Shown: positions 1-5,111, numbered from the stretch's first letter. The stretch: DNA of 5,475 nt from Planctomycetaceae bacterium (GCA_947464585.1 CANHYS010000197.1:1-5475), one strand, 5' to 3'. Notes: generated from the sequence alone by a model not told the origin. Program-made: numbers and translations.

Positions 1-131
1 ACGGGGGCCCTCTGCCCCCCGAAACCACGCGTTGGCTCGAATGGGCTGAGAAGACCGCACATCGAGCAGACCCGCTCGAACAAATGCAACGCAGCGTCGA
101 TCGCATGAAGGCACAACGCAAGCCAAAGTAA
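1..131 (+). CDS. C-terminal fragment of an unrecognised protein
   Basis: The frame whose first whole codon is at position 3 is open from the window edge to a TAA at 129-131. It encodes the last 42 residues of a protein that starts upstream of the window. The fragment is hydrophilic and looks helical. It has a W-x-x-W-A stretch (WLEWAEK) followed by a D-P-L-E-Q segment and a very basic end (RMKAQRKPK). I do not recognise a family. The W-x-x-W-A ... D-P-L pattern looks like the end of a small helical protein, which is only an impression. The gene lies 123 bases upstream of the next start on the same strand. The basic tail would suit nucleic-acid contact, but that is inference. That the frame is coding rests on its sensible composition and on the lack of any competing frame here. 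Confidence 0.55.
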   Translation, partial: GGPLPPETTRWLEWAEKTAHRADPLEQMQRSVDRMKAQRKPK

Positions 132-195
132 CGCATTCCATTTGCCCGCGTGCAGCCAAGCAGCGATCCACTGCTAAATAGCGACGGAAAGCCCG

Positions 196-252
196 GCATA
201 TTCCTGGGTGGCCGACTGTTATCGGCCACACAACTCACCCCAAGGAATATGC
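196..252 (+). promoter_or_regulatory. structured leader that sequesters the ribosome binding site of the 145-aa gene
   Basis: Bases 196-205 (GCATATTCCT) are exactly complementary to 243-252 (AGGAATATGC), giving a perfect 10-bp outer stem. Inside it, 208-214 (GTGGCCG) pairs perfectly with 223-229 (CGGCCAC) across an 8-nt loop. Alternatively, 206-210 can pair with 236-240, stacking on the outer stem and leaving GCCG/CGGC at the tip. The 3' strand of the outer stem contains the Shine-Dalgarno (AAGGA, 242-246) and an in-frame ATG (249), and ends two bases before the preferred ATG at 255. A small stem, 159-163/171-175, lies further upstream. Folded, this RNA should hide the ribosome binding site, so it could act as a translational switch (thermosensor, ligand- or protein-responsive). 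The pairing is seen; the switching is inferred. I see no convincing promoter in 132-195. Confidence 0.55.
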
Positions 253-254
253 AC

Positions 255-692
255 ATGCATGACCTTCTCCACGAGCGGGCCGCGGAACTCTCCCGGCTCG
301 CCACTACCGTTCGCACCACCCTCGGCAAGGCCGAGGCACTGATCCCTGTCGTCAACGAGCAGCTTTCCGAGCTCGCTGCGATGGGGGTGTCAGACCTCCA
401 GGTCGAGGGCCCTGCCGTCTACAGTCGGCCACAGGGGCTCTCGGCAGGCCAGACTGATGACCACTGCATCTACCAGGCAGTTGTTGTGATGCCTGGCGGC
501 ATCGGTGCAGCAATCTGGAACTCGGGCGATTTCGACGAGTACGTCAACCGGCCATATGGCGAGCCGGTCGACCTTGCTCCTCGATTCGTCGCGTTCGCCA
601 AGTGCCCACCAGTCGTGAAGGCGCTGCTCGTCACGCACGCCTCACACATGGTGGCATCTCTGATGGAAGACGTGCGGCTGCTCGGTAGCTGA
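255..692 (+). CDS. hypothetical protein, 145 aa
   Basis: The frame is open from a GTG at 150, but I place the start at ATG 255. The AAGGA at 242-246 is 8 bases upstream of it, and the 105 bases before it form an RNA structure rather than obvious protein. ATG 249 is the alternative, but it is only 2 bases from the AAGGA. Residues 1-45 are predicted helical with heptad-like leucines (DLLHERAAELSRLATTVR...), possibly a short coiled coil. Residues 46-115 look like a beta-rich domain (VVVMPGGIGAAIWNSGDFDEYVNRPYG). Residues 117-142 form a final helix with CPPVVKALLVTHASHM. No signal peptide or clear membrane segment is visible, so a cytoplasmic location is likely. I do not recognise a family. The gene sits in the accessory region and is followed by two hairpins. 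It may be cargo of the integrated element. Confidence 0.7.
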   Translation: MHDLLHERAAELSRLATTVRTTLGKAEALIPVVNEQLSELAAMGVSDLQVEGPAVYSRPQGLSAGQTDDHCIYQAVVVMPGGIGAAIWNSGDFDEYVNRPYGEPVDLAPRFVAFAKCPPVVKALLVTHASHMVASLMEDVRLLGS

Positions 693-709
693 CCGTCTGA
701 TTCCAACCA

Positions 710-740
710 GGCGAGCGGCGTCACCGCCCGCCTCTTCTTC
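710..740 (+). terminator. weak terminator-like hairpin after the 145-aa gene
   Basis: GGCGAGCGG (710-718) pairs with CCGCCCGCC (724-732) except for one central A/C mismatch, with loop CGTCA, followed by TCTTCTTC (733-740). It begins 18 bases after the stop codon. The pyrimidine tail is interrupted by C, so termination would be inefficient alone. The stronger hairpin at 743-794 follows directly, so the two may work as tandem terminators. Confidence 0.35.
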
Positions 741-742
741 GC

Positions 743-802
743 GCCGGCGGCATGCCGACAGCGGGCCACCTCGGCCCGCGGGCATGCCGCCGGCTTTTAT
801 TT
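743..802 (+). terminator. strong compound hairpin with T-run, between the 145-aa and 69-aa genes
   Basis: GCCGGCGGCATGCC (743-756) is perfectly complementary to GGCATGCCGCCGGC (781-794), a 14-bp GC-rich stem. A second 7-bp stem, GCGGGCC (761-767) with GGCCCGC (773-779), sits on top with loop ACCTC. The hairpin is followed by TTTTATTT (795-802). This has the form of a very strong intrinsic terminator on the + strand; the opposite strand has no T-run. It ends only 31 bases before the next start codon, which leaves little room for a separate promoter. It may therefore act as an attenuator or leader element of the 69-aa gene rather than as an unconditional stop. Confidence 0.7.
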
Positions 803-825
803 GTTGAATTAACAAGGAATTTAAC
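801..825 (+). promoter_or_regulatory. ribosome binding site in a small hairpin before the 69-aa gene
   Basis: GTTGAATT (803-810) can pair with AATTTAAC (818-825) using one G-U pair, with loop AACAAGG. This places most of the AAGGA (814-818) in the loop, immediately before ATG 826. A competing hairpin, TTGTT (801-805) with AACAA (811-815), would bury the first bases of the same site. The AAGGA is 7 bases from the ATG, a good distance, and fixes the start. The region is AT-rich compared with its surroundings. Regulation by alternative folds is possible but not shown. Confidence 0.4.
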
Positions 826-1035
826 ATGCCTCGCTTTAATGACCCCATCGAGTCCCCCCACCCGGCCGACGACAACGACCGGGACCGTCCGGACCGCTTC
901 GATGCGGCATCACCAGAAAAAGCAGCGATTGGCCCTGCAATTCACCGCTTTCGGAAGCTCTTGGCGGAACTGCTTGTCCGCCGTTTCCTCAACGAGCAAC
1001 GCGGCGACAGTCACTCCGATAGGCCTGCTGAGTAA
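826..1035 (+). CDS. small hypothetical protein, 69 aa
   Basis: ATG 826 is preceded by AAGGA at ideal spacing, and TAA (1033-1035) is the stop. Residues 1-33 are probably disordered and rich in Asp, Pro and Arg (ADDNDRDRPDRFD). Residues 34-58 look like one amphipathic basic helix (AIHRFRKLLAELLVRRFLNEQ). The tail is polar. No membrane segment, zinc site or helix-turn-helix is evident. I do not recognise a family. A charged linker plus a single leucine-rich basic helix would suit a small nucleic-acid- or protein-binding factor, but this is speculation. The coding call rests on the ribosome binding site, the composition and the terminator-like hairpins on both sides. The initiation region (ACATGCCTCGC and the upstream CAAGGAA) is almost the same as that of the 182-aa gene. 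Confidence 0.65.
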   Translation: MPRFNDPIESPHPADDNDRDRPDRFDAASPEKAAIGPAIHRFRKLLAELLVRRFLNEQRGDSHSDRPAE

Positions 1036-1055
1036 TTAACACATTCAGTCCGACG

Positions 1056-1092
1056 CTGGATCCGGTACCCCGAGGTACCGGATCCAGTTGTT
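1056..1092 (+). terminator. perfect 14-bp hairpin after the 69-aa gene, weak T-run
   Basis: CTGGATCCGGTACC (1056-1069) is exactly complementary to GGTACCGGATCCAG (1074-1087), with a CCGA loop, followed by TTGTT (1088-1092). It starts 20 bases after the stop codon of the 69-aa gene. The form is that of an intrinsic terminator, although the T-run is short and broken by G. A 6-bp inverted repeat, TTGTTG (1088-1093) and CAACAA (1105-1110), follows at once. The perfect dyad could instead be a protein-binding or recombination site. Confidence 0.5.
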
Positions 1093-1131
1093 GGATGTAC
1101 CTCACAACAAAAAAGAACTGCTGGCGAAGGA

Positions 1132-1160
1132 TTGATTTCGCACGCCTCGTTTTGGAAAAT
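1132..1160 (+). promoter_or_regulatory. candidate sigma-70-like promoter for the 182-aa gene and recombinase
   Basis: TTGATT (1132-1137) and GAAAAT (1155-1160) are separated by exactly 17 bases, each matching 4 of 6 consensus positions. Transcription would start near 1167, at a short stem-loop (GATGC 1162-1166 with GCATC 1170-1174), giving a leader of about 45 bases before ATG 1212. The position between the hairpin terminator and the operon is right. The match is modest, and promoter consensus in the likely host is uncertain. Otherwise I see nothing coding in the gap 1036-1211. Confidence 0.3.
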
Positions 1161-1198
1161 GGATGCTTCGCATCGGCTCGATGGAACGATCACGGTCT

Positions 1199-1220
1199 CA
1201 AGGAACGGGACATGCCTCGC
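1199..1220 (+). promoter_or_regulatory. ribosome binding site that fixes the start of the 182-aa gene
   Basis: CAAGGAA (1199-1205), 5 bases, then CATGCCTCGC (1211-1220). The AAGGA is 7 bases from ATG 1212. The same cassette at the same spacing precedes the 69-aa gene (813-834), which supports 1212 rather than the in-frame ATG at 1095 as the start. Confidence 0.6.
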
Positions 1221-1760
1221 GCACCCACACGCTCTTCAGGGGCACGCACTGCCCAACCGGCTGCCGCACCAAACCCAGAGGTGGCGGCCTTTCTGTCCGC
1301 AGTCCTTCTTCAGATCGATCACGCGGCTGACCTCGTCATCGCGTTTTTTCGATCGCTGGGCATGGCAGACGGCAAGGGAGACGTCTCCGTTGATCTGCCG
1401 CAGGAGTTCCTCCTCGAACTGGGCGCCCTGCTGCAACTGCTCGAATGGCAGGACGCCGGCGTGATCGAGTCGGACGCAATCGACGGAACGCCCATCGACA
1501 CAATTCTGGCCGACACCATCGCCAACTTCAGCGAAGATCCTCTCGCCTACGTGGGCACCCAACGTGGCATTTGGGCCATGATGGGATTGCTCCGACGGTG
1601 GAATGAAACCTGCTCGCCCGTAGCTCGGCAGTATTTGGAGTGCGATATCGCGGTCGCATGGGATGAGGACAGCGACATCGACGCCCTGGTCGATGCATTG
1701 GTCGACTACGCCTGGCGACACCGCCACTGCGGACAACACAACACGGAGAACAACACATGA
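1212..1760 (+). CDS. hypothetical protein, 182 aa, translationally coupled to the recombinase
   Basis: The frame is open from ATG 1095, but ATG 1212 has the AAGGA, and the codons before it read poorly. Residues 1-22 are an Ala/Pro/Arg-rich flexible start. Residues 23-50 form a hydrophobic helix (VAAFLSAVLLQIDHAADLVIAFFRSLG) containing Asp and His, so it is more likely buried than membrane-spanning. Residues 62-85 are a leucine-rich helix (PQEFLLELGALLQLLEWQD), 116-132 is another helix (QRGIWAMMGLLRRW), and 145-168 is strongly acidic (DEDSDIDALVDALVDYAW). It appears to be an all-helical, acidic, soluble protein. I do not recognise a family. Its TGA (1758-1760) overlaps the recombinase ATG (1757-1759), so it is probably co-transcribed and coupled. 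A role in controlling recombination, such as a directionality partner, is possible but inferred from position only. Confidence 0.7.
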   Translation: MPRAPTRSSGARTAQPAAAPNPEVAAFLSAVLLQIDHAADLVIAFFRSLGMADGKGDVSVDLPQEFLLELGALLQLLEWQDAGVIESDAIDGTPIDTILADTIANFSEDPLAYVGTQRGIWAMMGLLRRWNETCSPVARQYLECDIAVAWDEDSDIDALVDALVDYAWRHRHCGQHNTENNT

Positions 1761-3892
1761 AGGTTCGGATCCTAAAGGAGGCCCGCGTCTACCTGCGCCG
1801 CAGCACCTCGGCTCAGGAGTCTTCCCTCGAAACCCAACTGCAATGGGCAATTGAACAGGCCCGACGGCTGGGTATACCCCTGCGGGCGACGCTCGACGAC
1901 CTGGCGTACATGCAACTAAACCGGCTGACGCACTACAAGGACATCTACCTCGACGACGCCACAAGCGGCAGTAAGACGAGGCGTCCTGCGTTCGACGCAC
2001 TTCTTGCCGAGCTCAAGACCAATCCGGCCATCTCCCACCTGCTGGTCTTCAAGCGTGACCGGTTCGGTCGACCCAAGGACCCACTGGACATGATGGTGAT
2101 CGAGCGGGACATCCGCGAGATGGGCGTCACTCTGGTGATGTCCGACGGCACCATCGACCCTTCGACCAGCCGGCAGGAGCGGATTGGTCAGTCTGCCATG
2201 TCGCTGTTCGGCTACTACGAGAGCGGCGAGTTCAGCCGCAAGCTATCGGAACGGATCGTGCTCTCGCTGACGTCACTCGCCCTTGAGGGCTTCAGCACGG
2301 GGGGCAAAGCACCATACGGCTTTGGCCGGTTCCTTTGCGACGCAAGCGGCAACGTGATCGAGCAACTGGAGCACGGCCGCCACGTTCGGCAGCGGGGCTG
2401 CCACGTTCGACATCTTCCGAGCGATCCAGAAAAGATCGGCGTCTGGGTTCAGATTCTCGAATGGCTCGAGTGCGAGTGGGGGTTCAAAAGAATCGCGGAT
2501 GAACTGAACCGACTGAGGATTCCGTCTCCCGACACCGGCTGCAAGCGGCGGGACAATGGGGTGGAGCACGTGGTCTCCGGCAAGTGGAACTTCACCACCG
2601 TCAAAGCACTGGCGGAAAACAAGATCATCACGGGCATCAAGGTCTACGGTCGCTACGGAGAAGGCGTGCATAACCGGCTGGGCGACAGTGGCCCCAGGCC
2701 AGTCGAGCAGGACGAGTTGCTCGCCGATGGTTCCGGACGGTTGGTCGAGAACGAACCGTCGATTTGGATCCAGGCGCCTTCGGGTGGCGAAGCCCTTTTT
2801 GACCCTGAACGCTGGGAGCGGCTCCAACAGAAGCTCCGGGCGAGAAGCACGCCGGAGTCTGGCAAGCGGAAGGCGAAAGACCCTGCGGCCTATCCGCTGA
2901 CCCCGCGGGTGTTTGACCTCACGGACGGCTGCGGCTCGTTGATGCACGGGTCCATACGGCAGGACCGCGGCCCCGGCACGCCGCTCTATCGCTGCGCCCG
3001 GTACATGAAGTCGCCCAGGTTCTGCCACCACAACAACGTCAACGCCGAGGCCCTGCTGCAGTTCACGCTCAAGACAATTGCCACACGTGTCGAACGCGCT
3101 GGCGTTGCCGAGAAGATCCGTGCGGCACTCGTTGCTCGGGCAAAAGCCGCCGCCGGCAATCCCAAGGCCAAGTCGCCGGACGACGCTTTACGGTCACAAC
3201 TTCAGGCAAATGTCGAGACGCTCCGGCAACAGAGAGAACAGGCTCCGCGGCGGATTCTCGAGGCGGAGGACGAGGATATGCGTGCCATGTTGCGCGCGGG
3301 GCTGCGGGACCTTTGCGCAGAACTTGCTCATAAGGAGAAAGCCCTTCTCGAGGTCAATGCACGGACACCCCACCGCCCAGACACGCTCGACATCGACGCC
3401 GAAGTCCAAAAGGCCCTCGACGTCATCGAACGGATCGAGACTGTGTGCGGCGATCCCGTGGCCCGCGAACAGGTGCCGAGGCTGCTCAGCGACCTCGGTG
3501 TCCGAATCGGCCTGACGTTCCGCGAAGGCCGTGCCGAGAAAAACCGAAAGGTCCGGCGGCTCCAGGGAGGCATTATCGCCTTCGGCAACCGTCCGCTCCC
3601 GTGTGTGCTGCGAAACGGCGCCGGGAGGCCGATCATCGGCGGCCTCGCCCCTGAAGAAGGCGATCACGCACACGACGGTGGCTGCAATCACGGCCACCAC
3701 GATGAACAACCTGACAAGGCGCGTCGCCGAGCCGGGGACAAGAAGACCCTTTCGAATGGAAAGGGCAAATCGACCGGAGCGAGGGGCGGGCCACGGGGCG
3801 CCACGCCACACTCACTGGTCGATTCAAAACCACCTCGCCAACCGCCCGAGACCGGCCGGTTATCCAAGGTGAGTCGGGGCGACAGGACTTGA
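1757..3892 (+). CDS. large serine recombinase (site-specific integrase), 711 aa
   Basis: It would cut and rejoin DNA at att sites through a 5'-phosphoserine link, integrating or excising the element. The resolvase-type catalytic domain covers about residues 8-165: YLRRSTSAQ with nucleophile Ser16 and Arg14, an Arg before Pro77 (GSKTRRPAF), and DRFGR with Arg102 and Arg105. The recombinase domain starts at GGKAPYGFGR (about 182-191) and includes the IADELNRLRIPSP stretch (246-258). The zinc-ribbon region (about 384-428) shows C392, C413 and C423, but the expected first Cys is Thr389. A charged coiled-coil-like region spans about 473-535. The family-like end is near RRLQGGIIAFGNRPLPC (about 600-616). 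The next 95 residues are Gly/His/Arg-rich and look unconserved, and the stop (3890-3892) lies inside the tRNA gene. GGAG at 1745-1748 is 8 bases from ATG 1757, within the ATGA overlap with the upstream gene. All catalytic residues seen are intact. Confidence 0.93.
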   Translation: MKVRILKEARVYLRRSTSAQESSLETQLQWAIEQARRLGIPLRATLDDLAYMQLNRLTHYKDIYLDDATSGSKTRRPAFDALLAELKTNPAISHLLVFKRDRFGRPKDPLDMMVIERDIREMGVTLVMSDGTIDPSTSRQERIGQSAMSLFGYYESGEFSRKLSERIVLSLTSLALEGFSTGGKAPYGFGRFLCDASGNVIEQLEHGRHVRQRGCHVRHLPSDPEKIGVWVQILEWLECEWGFKRIADELNRLRIPSPDTGCKRRDNGVEHVVSGKWNFTTVKALAENKIITGIKVYGRYGEGVHNRLGDSGPRPVEQDELLADGSGRLVENEPSIWIQAPSGGEALFDPERWERLQQKLRARSTPESGKRKAKDPAAYPLTPRVFDLTDGCGSLMHGSIRQDRGPGTPLYRCARYMKSPRFCHHNNVNAEALLQFTLKTIATRVERAGVAEKIRAALVARAKAAAGNPKAKSPDDALRSQLQANVETLRQQREQAPRRILEAEDEDMRAMLRAGLRDLCAELAHKEKALLEVNARTPHRPDTLDIDAEVQKALDVIERIETVCGDPVAREQVPRLLSDLGVRIGLTFREGRAEKNRKVRRLQGGIIAFGNRPLPCVLRNGAGRPIIGGLAPEEGDHAHDGGCNHGHHDEQPDKARRRAGDKKTLSNGKGKSTGARGGPRGATPHSLVDSKPPRQPPETGRLSKVSRGDRT
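3737..3765 (-). terminator. candidate terminator of the tRNA-Pro transcript
   Basis: On the - strand CCCTTTC (3765-3759) pairs perfectly with GAAAGGG (3753-3747) across a 5-nt loop, followed by TCTTCTTG. It lies about 110 bases downstream of the tRNA 3' end and within the recombinase tail on the other strand. The T-run is broken by C. On the + strand no T-run follows, so it is not a good terminator for the recombinase. Confidence 0.35.
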
Positions 3893-3915
3893 ACCTGCGA
3901 CCTCTTGACCCCCAG
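3851..3915. other. inferred attachment-site end of the integrated element
   Basis: The recombinase gene runs directly into the 3' end of the tRNA gene, the usual place and orientation for an integration site. The tRNA part (3874 to about 3915, 3' end to anticodon loop) would be the block shared between element and chromosome. A 10-bp palindrome, ACCGGCCGGT (3851-3860), lies 13 bases from the tRNA end and could be a recombinase half-site or the core. No second copy of the tRNA 3' sequence is present in 1-3850, so the other junction must be outside the window. The boundary is inference. Confidence 0.35.
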
Positions 3916-3948
3916 TCAAGCGCGCTAGCCAAACTGCGCCACGCCCCG
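3874..3948 (-). tRNA. tRNA-Pro (anticodon GGG)
   Basis: The - strand gives a complete 75-nt cloverleaf: acceptor stem CGGGGCG/CGCCCCG with discriminator A, D stem GCGC/GCGC, anticodon stem CTTGA/TCAAG with loop CTGGGGG, and T stem GCAGG/CCTGT with T loop TTCAAGT. The anticodon GGG (3913-3911) reads CCC proline codons. The 3' CCA is not encoded, since CTC follows the discriminator. The last 19 bases (3874-3892) overlap the recombinase reading frame on the opposite strand. No base is missing from the fold, so the tRNA appears functional after the presumed integration. Its first base C is typical of bacterial tRNA-Pro. Confidence 0.96.
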
Positions 3949-4000
3949 AATCCGCCGCACGACATGCAACGCTCTCGCATTGCCGCCCCACAGCCCCCAC

Positions 4001-4029
4001 ACTATCGCACAATCCCATCCTCGGTTCAA
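4001..4029 (-). promoter_or_regulatory. candidate promoter of tRNA-Pro
   Basis: On the - strand TTGAAC (4029-4024) and GATAGT (4006-4001) are separated by exactly 17 bases, each with 4 of 6 matches to the sigma-70 consensus. Transcription would start near 3994, about 46 bases before the mature tRNA. The intergenic region 3949-4132 also has to hold the divergent pyrF promoter, for which I see only a weak candidate (TTGCCG 3980-3985, TATCGC 4003-4008). The rest of this gap is C-rich and has no gene I can support. Confidence 0.35.
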
Positions 4030-4132
4030 CACGGATTCCCCCGGGCCCTGCGGCTCGCACCGCGCCCCGCGACATCCGCCTGCACCATCCATACACACCC
4101 TCCGCGCCACTCCAGACACCACCAAACCCGCC

Positions 4133-5068
4133 ATGAACACGGCTCCCACCACATCCATCCCCTTCTCCACCCGCCTCACCGCCGCCATCAAGGACCGCCG
4201 CTCAGCCGCCTGCATCGGCCTCGACCCGCGCCGCGACCAACTGCCGACGATCCTCGGTGCGGACACCGCCTTCGATCCCAAGGACCTCGCCGCCATCTAC
4301 GCCCGCTTTTGCTGCGATGTGATCGACGTCGTCGCGCCGCTCGTGCCCATCGTCAAGCCCCAACTCGCCTGCTTCGAAATGCTCGGCCCCCACGGCATGA
4401 CCGCCCTCGCCGAAGTGATCCTTCATGCTCGCAGCAAGGGCCTGCTCGTGCTCGCCGACGGCAAACGCGGCGACATCGGCTCAACCGCCGAAGCCTATGC
4501 CGAGGGCTGGCTCGCTGGCTGCTGGGGTGCCGACGCACTCACCGTGAACCCCTACCTCGGTCTCGACTCCATCGAGCCCTTCGTAACGCTGGCCGCCGAA
4601 CGCAACGCCGGAATCTTCGTGCTCGTGAAGACCTCGAACCCCGGCAGCAAGGATTTCCAAGACCTCCAGGCCGACGGCCTCGCCATCTATCAGCACGTCG
4701 CCGCCGGCGTCGAACAGTTTGCCGCGAGAACCGCCAACGGCGCAACCTACGGTGCCGTCGGTGCCGTCGTCGGCGCCACCTGGCCCCGACAACTCGACGA
4801 ACTGCGGGCCGCCATGCCCCACACCTGGATCCTCGTGCCGGGCTTCGGCAAGCAAGGAGGCCGGGCCGCCGACGTTCGCGGCGCGTTCCATCCCGATGGC
4901 CTCGGAGCGATCGTCGTCAGCGCCCGCGACGTGATCTTCGCCCACGCCCGCCCAGACATGAACGCCGGTCTCAACGCCAGCCAGTGGCAGACCGCCGTCG
5001 ACCGCGCCTGCCGCGACATGATCGAACGGCTCGCCGCCGACACGCCGGCAGGCGTGCTCCGGAAGTAG
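4133..5068 (+). CDS. pyrF: orotidine 5'-phosphate decarboxylase, type 2
   Basis: It decarboxylates orotidine 5'-phosphate to UMP, the last step of de novo pyrimidine synthesis, in the cytoplasm. The 311-residue length fits the longer type-2 subfamily (common in mycobacteria, myxobacteria and planctomycetes) rather than the roughly 230-residue type 1. Visible motifs are CIGLDPR (28-33), IVKPQLACFE (73-82), the catalytic DGKRGDIGSTAEAYA (109-123) with Asp109, Lys111 and Asp114, TVNPYLGLDS (137-146), VLVKTSNPGSKDFQ (163-176), GAVVGATWP (210-218), VPGFGKQGG (235-243) and VVSARDVIFA (261-270). I chose ATG 4133 because the family fold starts about 10 residues later and the in-frame extension to 3980 is Pro/His-rich and unlike the family. 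There is no Shine-Dalgarno. Third codon positions are strongly C-biased, unlike the genes left of the tRNA. It is convergent with ndk. Confidence 0.96.
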   Translation: MNTAPTTSIPFSTRLTAAIKDRRSAACIGLDPRRDQLPTILGADTAFDPKDLAAIYARFCCDVIDVVAPLVPIVKPQLACFEMLGPHGMTALAEVILHARSKGLLVLADGKRGDIGSTAEAYAEGWLAGCWGADALTVNPYLGLDSIEPFVTLAAERNAGIFVLVKTSNPGSKDFQDLQADGLAIYQHVAAGVEQFAARTANGATYGAVGAVVGATWPRQLDELRAAMPHTWILVPGFGKQGGRAADVRGAFHPDGLGAIVVSARDVIFAHARPDMNAGLNASQWQTAVDRACRDMIERLAADTPAGVLRK

Positions 5069-5083
5069 ACGGCCGACGCGGCG

Positions 5084-5109
5084 TCACGCGCCCAAGCTCA
5101 CGCGCCCAA
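5084..5109. repeat. short tandem repeat between pyrF and ndk
   Basis: TCACGCGCCCAA occurs at 5084-5095 and again at 5098-5109, a perfect 12-base repeat with a 14-base period filling most of the 43-base convergent gap. No convincing terminator stem is present, since GACG/CGTC (5075-5085) is too short. It is probably a local duplication. Confidence 0.5.
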
Positions 5110-5111
5110 CT

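Noticed and set aside
1056..1087. Possible cloning-vector polylinker, because BamHI and KpnI sites repeat in the stem
   Set aside because: The order does not match common polylinkers, the flanks continue as native sequence, and a perfect hairpin after a stop codon explains it.
1236..2000. 254-codon open frame on the - strand
   Set aside because: It lies opposite the 182-aa gene and the recombinase catalytic domain, has no family resemblance, and is the GC-rich antisense shadow expected there.
2379..2409. Direct repeat GCCACGTTCG, 21-base period, in the recombinase
   Set aside because: It encodes two similar HVR segments in frame and looks like a small in-frame duplication or chance, without wider structure.
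2273..3031. 252-codon open frame on the - strand within the recombinase
   Set aside because: It is fully antisense to a well-supported recombinase domain and has no recognisable motifs or ribosome binding site.
3860..4096. Short - strand protein ending in a 'GGQEVAGSSPVAPT'-like sequence
   Set aside because: This is a translation of the tRNA gene itself, a known annotation artefact.
3980..4132. In-frame upstream extension of pyrF to ATG 3980
   Set aside because: The 51 extra residues are Pro/His-rich with no family match, and this DNA overlaps the intergenic promoter region of the tRNA.
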